Assembly (NCBI GenBank): GCA_030268105.1
Contig: BSDZ01000035.1
Span: 343,001-407,000, forward strand
From: Volvox africanus
Taxonomy: Eukaryota > Chlorophyta > Chlorophyceae > Chlamydomonadales > Volvocaceae
Length of the DNA stretch: 64,000 nucleotides
Reading direction: 5' to 3'
The notes below the pieces were generated by a model that saw nothing but the letters and a program-made list of their open reading frames with translations, ran no database searches and was not told the origin of the DNA. This document shows, in pieces, positions 1-11,870 of the stretch. Both the position numbers and the translations under genes were made by a program. Each line of letters begins with the position of its first letter. The first letter of the stretch is position 1.

Positions 1-1116
1 ATCCATGCCGCGGCATGTGATGGCACCACCTCCACTTCTTCTCCATCCTCACCACCTGCCTCTCACATCACCTCATGTCCTTCTTCTCGACGTTGTAAGG
101 GAAATGAATATGAGGTCCCGCTTCTGGCACCGCGAAACATTGTGGAAGTTGAGCCAGTTGCCCAGAGAATCTCTAAAAATATGTGTCCCACAGCGGCTAG
201 TCTGCAAGCTCAAGACAGAAACCCGGCAAGCAAGAACAACCGCTAGCTAAAACCTCCCCAACAACCTTCTCATATCGTATTTTCTCCTCATATTTATGTC
301 CTGCACTGGATCCGCACTGCCACCGCGAGCAACGGCACCATCTGCCCGGACTGCCCAGCCACAACATGTACAGATGCACTGCGCGCCTGATTACGCTGGG
401 CGCACTGAACCTCTTTGGTAGATTGACATAATAGAAAAGCCGCAACAAAGGCACCTGCACGCCCTCTCGTTCTGCCCGTAAGATCACAGGAAATACGATC
501 TACTGGATCGCCCAGCAAGGATCGTACTATCCGTATAAGGCCCGCAACCTGCCCGCTGAGAACTTGCCATCCCGCTGGTTGCCGCTGTCACCCCATAGAG
601 AGAGACTGCAACAGCAACGACCCATGCCCTAATACCGTTAGCGGGACAGTAACCACCAGGCGCCCAACAAAGAACTAACCCCCCGCCGTCAGCGGCATCA
701 AATATTACGCCAGCTGCAATATGGTGTCCTTTAAGCGCAGAAAATGAAAAGTTATAATCTTTATTGCGAATAGAGGGAAGCCCAGACGCGTGCCTGCCTA
801 TCACCGGTAGCGCCCTCGAGCCGCATCCTTCGTTCGCGATATGCACACAGTGTAGATGCCACCGGCATGTCAAAATGCATCAAATCCTGGGTATTCAATC
901 AATACATCCCTGAATCCATGAGCGATGCGCCTCGTACATGGCGGTAACACATGGACTTTAAATAAGGCACAGCACCTAAAAACTCCAATCGGCAAAGCCG
1001 TGACGCCGTCAACACCTGACTGCGCTGTACTCCCCTGAAAGATGCCGCACATTTACGTCCGTGCCAGGATACTGACTGGACGTTGACTATATGGTTCTTC
1101 CTTTCGTCATCGGCCA
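1..1116. other. No gene recognised (left edge)
   Basis: Reading frames on both strands are short and lack convincing splice sites or family motifs. On the minus strand this stretch lies just downstream of the stop codon of the Pro-rich exon, so part of it is probably 3' untranslated sequence. Confidence 0.5.
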
Positions 1117-4100
1117 TCACCTCAAATCCTTGCTCTTTGGGGGCGGTCGTGACGCCTTCGCCGGTGGCGGACTGGGCTTGGCGTCTTCCTTGTCCTTTTT
1201 GGGAGGCGGGTAGAGAGACTTCTTTGGTGGCGGCCTGGGCGGGCGGGACGGCGACGGCGGCTCGGGCGACGGCGGCGGTGGGGACGGCGGCGGTGGGGAC
1301 GGCGGTGGGGACGGCGGAGGTGGGGACGGCGGAGGTGGGGACGGCGGCGGTGGGGACGGGGGCTCGGGGGACGGCGGAGGTGGGGACGGCGGAGGTGGGG
1401 ACGGGGGCTCGGGGGACGGAGGTGGTGGCGCTGGTGATGGCGACGTTGGTGGGTCGAATGGCAGGAGCGGGGGTGGATACGTTCCTGGGCCAAGAAGTGC
1501 GCGGCGGCGGTCATCACCCTTGGCCTTGCCCTTTGGGGGCGGTCGTGACGCCTTCGCCGGTGGCGGACTGGGCTTGGCATCTTCCTTGTCCTTTTTGGGA
1601 GGCGGGTAGAGAGACTTCTTTGGTGGCGGCCTGGGCGGGCGGGACGGCGACGGCGGCTCGGGCGACGGCGGCGGTGGGGACGGCGGAGGTGGGGACGGCG
1701 GAGGTGGGGACGGCGGAGGTGGGGACGGGGGCTCGGGGGACGGCGGAGGTGGGGACGGCGGAGGTGGGGACGGGGGCTCGGGGGACGGAGGTGGTGGCGC
1801 TGGTGATGGCGACGTTGGTGGGTCGGATGGCAGGAGCGGGGGTGGATACGTTCCTGGGCCAAGAAGTGCGCGGCGGCGGTCATCACCCTTGGCCTTGCCC
1901 TTTGGGGGCGGTCGTGACGCCTTCGCCGGTGGCGGACTGGGCTTGGCATCTTCCTTGTCCTTTTTGGGAGGCGGGTAGAGAGACTTCTTTGGTGGCGGCC
2001 TGGGCGGGCGGGACGGCGACGGCGGCTCGGGCGACGGCGGCGGTGGGGACGGCGGCGGTGGGGACGGCGGAGGTGGGGACGGCGGAGGTGGGGACGGCGG
2101 AGGTGGGGACGGGGGCTCGGGGGACGGCGGAGGTGGGGACGGCGGAGGTGGGGACGGGGGCTCGGGGGACGGAGGTGGTGGCGCTGGTGATGGCGACGTT
2201 GGTGGGTCGAATGGCAGGAGCGGGGGTGGATACGTTCCTGGGCCAAGAAGTGCGCGGCGGCGGTCATCACCCTTGGCCTTGCCCTTTGGGGGCGGTCGTG
2301 ACGCCTTCGCCGGTGGCGGACTGGGCTTGGCATCTTCCTTGTCCTTTTTGGGAGGCGGGTAGAGAGACTTCTTTGGTGGCGGCCTGGGCGGGCGGGACGG
2401 CGACGGCGGCTCGGGCGACGGCGGCGGTGGGGACGGCGGCGGTGGGGACGGCGGTGGGGACGGCGGAGGTGGGGACGGCGGAGGTGGGGACGGCGGAGGT
2501 GGGGACGGGGGCTCGGGGGACGGAGGTGGTGGCGCTGGTGATGGCGACGTTGGTGGGTCGGATGGCAGGAGCGGGGGTGGATACGTTCCTGGGCCAAGAA
2601 GTGCGCGGCGGCGGTCATCACCCTTGGCCTTGCCCTTTGGGGGCGGTCGTGACGCCTTCGCCGGTGGCGGACTGGGCTTGGCATCTTCCTTGTCCTTTTT
2701 GGGAGGCGGGTAGAGAGACTTCTTTGGTGGCGGCCTGGGCGGGCGGGACGGCGACGGCGGCTCGGGCGACGGCGGCGGTGGGGACGGCGGCGGTGGGGAC
2801 GGCGGAGGTGGGGACGGCGGAGGTGGGGACGGCGGAGGTGGGGACGGGGGCTCGGGGGACGGAGGTGGTGGCGCTGGTGATGGCGACGTTGGTGGGTCGG
2901 ATGGCAGGAGCGGGGGTGGATACGTTCCTGGGCCAAGAAGTGCGCGGCGGCGGTCATCACCCTTGGCCTTGCCCTTTGGGGGCGGTCGTGACGCCTTCGC
3001 CGGTGGCGGACTGGGCTTGGCATCTTCCTTGTCCTTTTTGGGAGGCGGGTAGAGAGACTTCTTTGGTGGCGGCCTGGGCGGGCGGGACGGCGACGGCGGC
3101 TCGGGCGACGGCGGCGGTGGGGACGGCGGCGGTGGGGACGGCGGAGGTGGGGACGGCGGAGGTGGGGACGGCGGAGGTGGGGACGGGGGCTCGGGGGACG
3201 GCGGAGGTGGGGACGGCGGAGGTGGGGACGGGGGCTCGGGGGACGGAGGTGGTGGCGCTGGTGATGGCGACGTTGGTGGGTCGAATGGCAGGAGCGGGGG
3301 TGGATACGTTCCTGGGCCAAGAAGTGCGCGGCGGCGGTCATCACCCTTGGCCTTGCCCTTTGGGGGCGGTCGTGACGCCTTCGCCGGTGGCGGACTGGGC
3401 TTGGCATCTTCCTTGTCCTTTTTGGGAGGCGGGTAGAGAGACTTCTTTGGTGGCGGCCTGGGCGGGCGGGACGGCGACGGCGGCTCGGGCGACGGCGGCG
3501 GTGGGGACGGCGGCGGTGGGGACGGCGGTGGGGACGGCGGAGGTGGGGACGGCGGAGGTGGGGACGGCGGAGGTGGGGACGGGGGCTCGGGGGACGGAGG
3601 TGGTGGCGCTGGTGATGGCGACGTTGGTGGGTCGGATGGCAGGAGCGGGGGTGGATACGTTCCTGGGCCAAGAAGTGCGCGGCGGCGGTCATCACCCTTG
3701 GCCTTGCCCTTTGGGGGCGGTCGTGACGCCTTCGCCGGTGGCGGACTGGGCTTGGCATCTTCCTTGTCCTTTTTGGGAGGCGGGTAGAGAGACTTCTTTG
3801 GTGGCGGCCTGGGCGGGCGGGACGGCGACGGCGGCTCGGGCGACGGCGGCGGTGGGGACGGCGGCGGTGGGGACGGCGGTGGGGACGGCGGCGGTGGGGA
3901 CGGCGGAGGTGGGGACGGCGGAGGTGGGGACGGCGGAGGTGGGGACGGCGGAGGTGGGGACGGGGGCTCGGGGGACGGGTAAGCTCCCATTGAGGTTAGG
4001 ACCCTATGGAAAATCGTATCCTGGAAATCATCGATGTCAATGGTGGCCTCAGGCATTGCCAGCGGCTTCTGGAGGGATGCGGGATCGGGCAGTCCTCTGA

Positions 4101-4121
4101 TGAAAGTTGGGCTGCGCACCC
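1117..4121 (-). CDS. Giant Ser-Pro-Pro-rich tail exon (hydroxyproline-rich glycoprotein type), copy A
   Basis: One open exon of about 1000 codons on the minus strand, ending in TGA at 1117-1119. It encodes a short non-repetitive lead (about 50 residues) and then a tandem array. Each unit has a run of SPPPP/SPEPP blocks, a basic segment (KSLYPPPKKDKED...KASRPPP, 8 copies) and an RRRALLGPGTYPPP motif (7 copies). This composition is typical of extracellular matrix proteins of volvocine algae such as pherophorins, where the prolines are hydroxylated and glycosylated (family knowledge). The ATG at 4131 has no signal peptide. It sits inside a good acceptor (TGGATGCAG, exon from 4121, phase 1), so this is probably an internal or last exon. 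The phase matches the exon ending at 5664 in the secreted-protein gene just upstream on the same strand, so it may be that gene's C-terminal tail. The opposite strand is also open, but only because of the repeat structure. Confidence 0.72.
1128..3990. repeat. Nested tandem repeat array
   Basis: About eight units of roughly 340-400 bp lie head to tail. Unit starts are marked by GGGCGGTCGTGACGCC near 1140, 1535, 1905, 2287, 2640, 2980, 3365 and 3713. Units differ mainly in the number of inner 15-bp steps (GGGGACGGCGGAGGT type), which encode SPPPP blocks. The inner steps all preserve the reading frame. Arrays like this expand and contract and may be mis-sized in an assembly. Confidence 0.93.
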
Positions 4122-4131
4122 CTGCATCCAC

Positions 4132-5663
4132 AACAAATACGGACGATGTTTCTCACTAAGGGATGGTTAGGACTCGTTCTTATTTACCGCTTATGGGTGG
4201 CTGAAGGCGTTCTCGGGGTCCCAAACGGCTAGTGGACATGGGGGCATTCTTGAGGAATTGATACCGGGTTGCTGGGGACGGAAGCGGTTCCCAGTTAAGA
4301 TGGCCCCACGGAACGGAAGTTAGAAGAAGAAAAAAGAGCCATGTAATGGGCTATGGCATAGATGAAAGCTTCGGCGAGGTTGTGGGGGAAGCTAAAGGAT
4401 GATACATGTTGCACGCCGATCCTGGTAGGTCTTGGTCATCTCGGCAGAGTTCAGGCACAGTTCGAGGTTGTCAGCATAGGCGTCACCAGTCTGGAGTGCT
4501 GGTAATGAAAAGACGGTGGACGGAATGCTCTACGAAGGATGGCTCTACAAAGTCTCTGAGCTGCAGCTTGCCACACTCACATCCACTCGGGGATGTATCC
4601 ACATGCATGTACAGGGTTAGGAATGTGTCCCGCAATAGACAAGGAGATTAGTACACGTGTCGATGTTGGTAATCGAGCAGGCGGTCATCCTTAGTTACTG
4701 TCATCGTATGATAGAAAGCTCCACAGTTCCTGCTTCAGCAGACTCTTTGACCTGACCCCTACGGAAGTCTTTTACTTCTTCCGATTCATAGGGGTTGTCA
4801 TTGTTGCTCGGTGCCAGGGTGGTAGGGGCCGGTTGAGCCCGGCCGCTTGAGGAGCCAGATGGACGAGAGGTGTGAACTTACAGAGTGTTAGCGCTGGGCC
4901 AGGCAGTGCTGCTAAACGGGAGTTTACGGTGCGCCTACAACCAGTGCCCCGTCAGATAAGCTAGGGGTTTCATCGGAGTTATAATTCTTAAGGTCACTGC
5001 ATTGCATTCGGAAGCCTCAAGGAGCTAGCGGAGCAACTGTGCACCGACCCAACATTCCTTGAGGCATTTCCGGATGTAATTTCCCTTGGAGAAGTTGAAC
5101 GTTTATTCCCGGACGTGGCAAATGGGGAGCCGGTAGTTATAATAGAAAAGCTGGAGTATGAGAGCTAGGGATACAGCTGGCGATACAGTCATTGTGTCTG
5201 CAGGTAAGTGAGATTGTTTAAGCCTGGGATTAATCGAGGCTAAGTCATGCACGGTAAGCGGCTGGAGTGTCCAAAGACTTATCTTTAATGTTTAGCACAT
5301 GAAAAAATATTTTTACCCGCGGTGCTTAACGGCAACGTTGTCGAACTCAATTAATGTCACTGTGCAGTGCGGCGCACCATACCACGCGCACAAATTGCTG
5401 AGTTTGAGGATACAAAATAGCACTCCCAACTAATCAAGTTTATGCGCCCACTCTGACCACTGTGTGTTTTAGTGTGTGTATGTGGAAGTCGACAGCAACT
5501 AATTCCGTGACCACAAAGACATGTATCCTAGCATAATGTCATGGCATTCGTACGCCCTAGCCAAAGACCAGGTGCCCATTGCATCATTTTTCTTTTGCTG
5601 GTCTCTAGAGGCTGTCCTCACGCCAAAGGTCGGGTCATCCCGCCTCCCCCCCGGCCCACTTAC
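4132..5663. other. Gap holding a probable long intron, plus one orphan exon-like frame
   Basis: If the Pro-rich exon belongs to the upstream secreted-protein gene, this is the intron between them (about 1.5 kb). No other multi-exon gene could be built here. The only protein-like frame is the 56-codon plus-strand stretch at 5001-5168, listed separately. Confidence 0.4.
5001..5168 (+). CDS. Orphan exon-like frame, unknown
   Basis: A 55-residue plus-strand frame ends in TAG at 5166-5168. It has no methionine, but an AG (TTCTTAAG) just upstream could serve as an acceptor. The peptide has amphipathic, acidic segments (LKELAEQL, FLEAFPDVI, VERLFPDV, VVIIEKLEYES) and little low-complexity bias, which looks more like protein than like intron. 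I recognise no family and found no partner exons, so it could be a relic or chance. Confidence 0.22.
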   Translation: MAFGSLKELAEQLCTDPTFLEAFPDVISLGEVERLFPDVANGEPVVIIEKLEYES

Positions 5664-6825
5664 GCTCTGCGAAGTCCGTGATGATCTTGTTGATCAGCGC
5701 ACCCCACTGCTCCTGCGGCCCGGCCTTCCAGCTGTAGCCCAGCCACACAACAGCGCCGGGAACACCCACCTTGCCGAAAGCCTGTGGGAGGCAGACGCAG
5801 GGCTCCAGGCCGTCACATGAACCTCCTAACCGACCGTGGTCGTTATGAAGTAATGTCCATCCGTGATACCGGTAACATCGAAGGGAAGCCAGAGACCGGT
5901 GTCAGGTGTTTGCATCGCTTGTTTGCCACGATTTGCTTGTATGCCACAATTCCTGGCACCATGTGTATACGTACGCACCTGGGCCACCAGCAGGGTGTCT
6001 TCATCCCCATTCGCGGTGTACAGCGGGACTGTCACCGCGTCCGAGTCCTCGTGGTGGCACCAGGTACTCAGGCGGGTTGCCTGGGCACCCTCCAGTTCCC
6101 GGGGCCATGGATTACTGGTGTGACCAACGTCGGGGAGGAAAAACGGCGCCGATCGACTCAGCGCCGGATGCACAGATCGCCGTAGCTGCCCCGCTATACA
6201 GGTGTACTTACACATGTGCCATTTCCCTGCAGAAACGGAGTATGATGGCAAGGCAGTGGCATGACTTCAAACAGTAGTGATGAGGATGAGGCTGATTGCT
6301 GTATGCGCGCATGTGCAATGGAGTGGCGCAAACGCAGTGCGTGACTTACGCAATGCCGTTTATAGGTACACTATTTGGCAGTTCCGGACTCAGGAATCAT
6401 GGTTGTGAGGGCGCACAGTCACCTTTGTATTCCAGTGCCTCTGAAATGAAGTTCCGTATGAACGCGCCATCACCGGTCCCAGCATCCAGAAGGATCACAA
6501 GCCCGCCTGAGGCCACGAAGAATGACACTGCGTCCATGTACTCGGCACTGGAATAGATCACTTGGTCGTGCTGAACCGGAATGATGTATGCATCCGGCGC
6601 GCCTGTCGTGCCGGTGTTGGTCGGTTCGCCAGCAAGTTGCACCGAAAGACCAAGCGTTTGCAGTTGGGCCTCCAAAGTGTTGTCACCATTCTTCCAATAT
6701 AGGTCTTTGACTTCCGTAACCTGGCTTTGGTGAAGGGATACGGTTGGAACTTTGGCCAGGGTGAGGAGCACTGGACAAAGAAGTATGCTGCTTAGCAGAA
6801 GCATGCAATGAAAAGGAGAAACCAT
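5664..6825 (-). CDS. Secreted globular-domain protein, copy A (5' exons)
   Basis: Exons 6423-6825, 5979-6193 and 5664-5781 join in phase (1, 0, 1) with clean GT-AG borders. The ATG at 6825 starts a signal peptide (MVSPFHCMLLLSSILLCPV). The mature part has YIIPVQ, a hydrophobic strand GGLVILLDAG and, in exon 3, VVWLGYSWKAGPQEQW. The alternating strand/helix pattern ending in a 'G.VVWLGYSW' strand recalls class I glutamine-amidotransferase-like folds, but no catalytic Cys is evident, so that assignment is tentative. It is clearly paralogous to the gene at 14522-15933, with the same intron positions and phases. The last exon ends at a strong donor (GTAAGT) in phase 1. The next in-phase acceptor I can see is that of the Pro-rich exon at 4121, which would give a signal peptide-domain-Pro-rich tail protein. 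I found no other terminal exon. Confidence 0.68.
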
Positions 6826-9246
6826 CTTCCAAGCAATCCATAAACTATGGAAGATTTTTGCACGTATGGAAAAGGATGCAGGATCAGGGACCAGGATGGC
6901 TATTTATCGCCAAGCAACTACTGGCCATGGCAGGTACCGTAATGGCCCGGCAAGCCATTGGTTTCGGTCATTGAAGTACATGAATATTGTGTAATTGAAG
7001 CTAGTTGGAAGTACAGAACGCAGCGCGCGGCTGTACGCTTATGTACCTGTGCTGTATGTCTGACTTCATCGTCAACCGTACCACTCATAATCTAATCAAT
7101 AGGCAGAAGAAAATACGAAAATTTTTCTTCTTTGAAGTCATTTTCAGAGGTATAAATATTCACAATAATTGTCGCGGAAGCTGCATGTAGAAGCTGTGCA
7201 ATATTAGCATGCAAGATTGGAGAGGTTTGTTTTTAAGCAAAGAGCTTATGCGATAAATATATAATATAAGATATAAAACCCAAATAATTTCTCTTTCAAT
7301 TAATACATCCACACATCTGTGAGGAACTATGATCGTACCAGCAACGACGCCAACGGCCTGTCGCAGCTACGAACCGTTGCAACGGATGAAGCGGCGAACC
7401 TGGTGCCCTAGACAGACAATTCGGCAAGCTATTTACATAACGCAAATCTTACCGTCTGATGAACTGATGGTTATACTTTCCTTAACATGCATTTGGAGCT
7501 TGAGGTGTCTTTCCACCGCCGCCGAACATCCATCGCAGACGGAACCTTGCTGATACCATGGATAAAACAAAACGTGTAGCAGACAAAACGTGAGGTTGTG
7601 ACTTGATGAACTATGAATTTGCGACTCAACGCCGTAGCGTGAGTGCGCAAGCAAGGGACGGAGAGGGGAACACCGTTTCGACGGTCATTACGCTTCGAAG
7701 GCGTGCCAACCTCCAAAATACGATCATAACAGTTGTGAACTCAGGGCTTGAGCCCATTCGAAGTAGATATATTAGGGCATGCTGTGCTGGGGCCGACTTG
7801 GACTCCCATGGCCTTGTGCGTGCCAAAACTGCGAACCTTGCATGCATGTGGGCATTTCCCTATCATCTTTGAGATCAGTGGCATTAAAACAAGGTCGTAC
7901 GTGCGGTGAAATTGTTCAAGAAGTCGCCCCGGCCTGCTCGCAGTGGTGAGTATCGCTTTACTTGGCCAGCTTTGATACCGCTTAGCAGGCGGACCGCTGC
8001 GAGCTCGCGTGTCCACAACTCGTATGGCCATGGACATTCGGGTGGAGTCCCCATGGGATATGCGGATAGCAGTCCATATATTGCCGGGTCTTTGAGGCAT
8101 GCGTCCTCCTTAAAATGCAAATGCACGAACATCCTGCCGCCTGGGTGCGACTGGGTCGTCTAGCCTTCCATGGAGACAAGATTCTACCACACCCGATTTG
8201 CATCCGTGCGTAGTTCCGGGGATCAACTTGTTTGAAAGAGTCAAACTGGTATGTATACCCTAGCCATACATACAAGGCTAGGGCGGGCTTGAGCCAGGGG
8301 GTAAGGATTGCGACAGGACAGACGAACGTATGCCGCTGCTTTCTCCCACTGCGTTGTGGTTCGGCCTGGTTGGCATTGGGGCCCCTGGCGCTCGTATGTG
8401 CCGCTTGTGCACGGCGAGCCGCCCACAGTGTAACACCCCATTCACACAAGGAAGTGCTCGAAGTGCAAGACGGTTGGGTGTATGTGCATTTGGTGGAATT
8501 GTACCTACGAAAATGCGTGATGCATGGAGGCAATTACGTGCTGCCGCGAATGGAATAATGCTGGTGATGTGGTGCTGCAGGCCCCAGCGTTAGGTTCCAT
8601 TAAGCCGCACGACACCGCCATCGCGCATCGGAGTACTACTATGTAGCTACTATAGTATCTATCTACAAAACTTATGTGTGCACGGGCTGGCTACTTGGTG
8701 CTTGTGAAAGCGTAAAGGCAGTATATGTGTCTACGGTGCTATGCCGGGACACGGGGCATGCCACCCTATCACGGCGGGTTTTACCCGATCTTGCCCGGTA
8801 GGCAGGGTTCGTCCGCCTGTGCGTGCGTGTTGGCCGCTTACGTGCATGCAAACGGTAAACACGATCACAGGAGAGTGTTAAAACCCCTCGCTATTGCAAA
8901 AAAAGATTGAGGTCCGCGTCAACGTTATTATAGAACGTTGTTTTAAGAATTGCAATTTATGATATACAGAAATACGGGGGTGGTTCGAGAACGTGAAACC
9001 GGAAACCATGGGTGCATGGGTTAAAAGCTGCGGCGGCTTTGGCCCAACGCCGATATAATGCAGACAGGAATGCTAGATAAAATACATACATCACAGCCAG
9101 CAACCGCCCTTTTGAATGGATTGAATGCGTTATATCTACCCATATCTACCTGTTCCTTCTATCGTAATAGGTCGATCAGAAGGCAAGCAGCTGTCCAGTT
9201 CGAATGGAAACCACCCATTTGAAAAGAAACAGCGCACGGGTGACGC

Positions 9247-9288
9247 ACACACCCATACACATACACATACACGTACACATACACATTA
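9247..9288. repeat. ACACAT/ACACGT microsatellite
   Basis: A short simple-sequence run of CACATA-type hexamers, with one C-to-G interruption, continues into an ACAC-rich flank. No gene is attached to it. Confidence 0.85.
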
Positions 9289-9427
9289 CACAGGAAATAC
9301 AGCGGGCTCTGCTGTATAAAAGGACCTTTACCCAGAGTAAAGGTATAAACCACCAGAAGGTGAGGTGGTCCAGCCCGAACCTTCAAAACCCCTCAGGATA
9401 CATCATGAAGAAGAAAACTGCAGTAAT

Positions 9428-9793
9428 ATGAAATTGCAAGGTGTTTCGGTACGATGCATTTGCATATGCATATGCCTATGTGTAACAGATGCTGCTTCTG
9501 CTGCTGCTGCTGCTCAGGATTCTAGTACGCATTCGGCAGAGTGTTGTATCTCTGTTGTGTCGGCCTACAAAGGCTCGATCGGAAGGATGACCATCCGTGG
9601 TCCAGGATCCTTGACACTACCCGTAAATACCCCAGGATACTACAGCGATGGAAGTGACTTGTTCTTGGGTACATCGTCCTCACCGTCCGCATGGGAGGGG
9701 TCCCCATGGCTTGGAGAAGCAATCATGCTGACATCAATCTTCATTTCTGGTAGAATTCTTCAACAACTGGAGCGCATTGGTGCACATGTGTGA
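9428..9793 (+). CDS. Possible small secreted protein, unknown
   Basis: An ATG-initiated frame of 121 residues. The first 30 residues are hydrophobic and Cys/Ala-rich (MKLQGVSVRCICICICLC, then an Ala run encoded by a CTG-type trinucleotide repeat near 9492-9517), which could pass for a signal peptide. The remainder (TIRGPGSLTLPVNTPGYY...) has no recognised motif. Simple repeats and the lack of introns or homologues make it a weak call. Confidence 0.2.
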   Translation: MKLQGVSVRCICICICLCVTDAASAAAAAQDSSTHSAECCISVVSAYKGSIGRMTIRGPGSLTLPVNTPGYYSDGSDLFLGTSSSPSAWEGSPWLGEAIMLTSIFISGRILQQLERIGAHV

Positions 9794-11639
9794 GGTAGGA
9801 CCACCCTGGGTAGGTCCGCACATGCCACGTAACGATTCCGCGCGCATGAGACGATTGCCTGTCCTGACAAGGCCATGGGGATAGAAATATCTTTTTACCC
9901 CTTGATACAATCTTCTGGGTGAGCCTCTTGGCCCACCCACCCACCCTGCCGGCATACCGTTCATTTGAATATAAGGTTATGCCTGGATGTCAACTCTCAA
10001 CTTTGTGCCTAGACTCGCTTTTCCCCGTATGCCATAACCCTACATGTTTTTTGATGATGATAGAGAATAAAACTAAAGCGTGCCAAATTGGTGTCCTTGT
10101 TCGCTCCAATAGCAAGGTTCGTCGTAAATCCTAACGTCCGGACACTTTGCTGTTCGCCGTCGGCTGCAGCAACACCCATTAATCCTCCATGATCTGTATC
10201 TTGAAAACAATCTTAACGATTTAATAATTTTATTTCATCTGTTCGACCGACCTTCACTTGCCGTAGCCCATTCAGCAATTACACCCAAAAGTAATTGCAT
10301 CGCGAGCACCAAAATAATTGCAATTATCACTTAAATTTTGCTTTTGGATAACTGGGGACTGATTGTGATTGCAACCGGTGACAAAATTTTGGGATTCAGT
10401 GACATTCTCCTGCGGATACTGAACCCGCCAGAGCCGAACTGCCGTACGATAACCTTCGACAGGCCCATAACTTTCGCCGTACAACTCCAATAATCATGAT
10501 TTTAAATGCTCTTTTCAAAAGCTTTAATATTTTTAATCATGGGGGGGAGGTCCTGGATTTCCTACCCCCTTTGGTCCCGACATATTACTTGTAACTAATT
10601 ACAAACAATTACATGGCTCTTAGTAAAATCTGTTCTTTTTCACAACGAGATGTTGATTCTGTCTGCTGCGTCCCTAATGTTGAACACTGTTGAACGAGCT
10701 GGACGAGTCGATGGCGTTACTTGAGTTTCTGACCACGTTTTTGACACCTTCTGAGAATTGTACTGCAAAGGAGAATCCGATTGAGTATAAACTGTTGGTT
10801 CTGTTAATTATGGGTGTATTGGGGCCCGAAATTGATTTAGCTCTCAATCTAGAGCAATTTGCCTTGTCTCCGTCGCGGCCCTGGCCGCAGGTCGCCGTTC
10901 GAACAGGAAAGCGCCGTTTCAATGGTTTACATTGTACAAGATCGCGACTTTCAAATTTCCGAAACTGATTGAAATTCATTAATTTCATATTCTCAGACAA
11001 AGCGGCTTCACAGTTTTCAGCAAAGCCGGCACATGGTCACTGAGTTAAATTGCCGATTATTATTATTGAAGGCCGAGCTGGGATACGGAATGAAGCTCAC
11101 TTGAATGACTTTTCACTAATTCTTGAAGCGACGGCACACATTATTTTATGGGACGAATTCGCCGTCCATGCGTACGGGAGCAGGACTATCCGTGCGCACC
11201 GTAGAGGCCAAACATGACACAGGAATTACACAAGAGACGATGTTAGCAAGTCCCCATGCAGTGGCCATCGCATGGTTATGCTCCAGTACGCGGAACATGC
11301 ACCCCTGGTGAACACAGGTGTCCATCAGGACTCCAGTGGCTGTGGCCATAATAGCTTCCTAGCAGCTGCACTGTCACAGTACCGTGGTACATAAATGGAT
11401 GGCGGGGCTGATAAGGAGAGACAGGGAAGCACATCTACAGTATGCACAGGCACACAAATCCCGATGGATGCATGTGGACGAGGTAAGGAACACTTTAACA
11501 TGAATGGCCGGCAAAAGCATCACCAGTGGTACGTTTCGGCCATGCATAGTAAAACATACGAGCGACTCCTCCTGCAGAAGGTACATAACGTGTTGATGGC
11601 CCATGGCTTTGGCAGCCACAGGCTTGACACGTGATTCAT

Positions 11640-11870
11640 TACCTTGTGAATTCCGGATCGGTGCCAGCATCAAGAATATCGGCCCGCTATGAATTGTTCC
11701 GGCGGCCAACCTAGCCAGTGCGTCCTTAACGTTGAAGTGCGTATAGGGTGGATTGTACAGGAGGACCTCAGAAGTTATCCTGATCTCGTAAATTTGAGTT
11801 CTCCGTGCACAGTTCGCATGCGAGCGGAACCACGCGCAGGAAATATCAATCCACATGAGCTTCAATCCAC
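11640..11870 (-). pseudogene. Broken third copy of the secreted globular-domain gene
   Basis: The minus-strand translation first reads YEIRITSEVLLYNPPYTHFN and then VKDALARLAAG. This parallels the YVIPVQ...FY....MTEVAAFLSRGG stretch of copies A and B. The frame then shifts: the matching hydrophobic strand continues as DILDAGTDPEF in another frame, just after an in-frame TAG, corresponding to VIILDAAGAGEG. No signal peptide or downstream exons were found around it. I read it as a decayed fragment; a sequencing error could explain the shift but not the missing exons. Confidence 0.5.

Larger units (their letters stand above)
6826..11639. other. Long region without a recognised gene
   Basis: About 4.8 kb with no family match or chain of phased exons. 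It holds AT-rich stretches (about 7080-7300 and 10200-10340), a microsatellite near 9247-9288 and one secreted-like frame at 9428-9793. The first few hundred bases are upstream of copy A and probably include its promoter, although no motif stands out. Confidence 0.5.

Noticed and set aside
1083..4100. 1005-codon open frame on the plus strand and an 878-codon second minus-strand frame across the Pro-rich array
   Set aside because: Both are by-products of a repeat whose length is a multiple of three. Their translations (VGTAEVGT..., RRPHLRRPH...) are mechanical echoes of the SPPPP frame.
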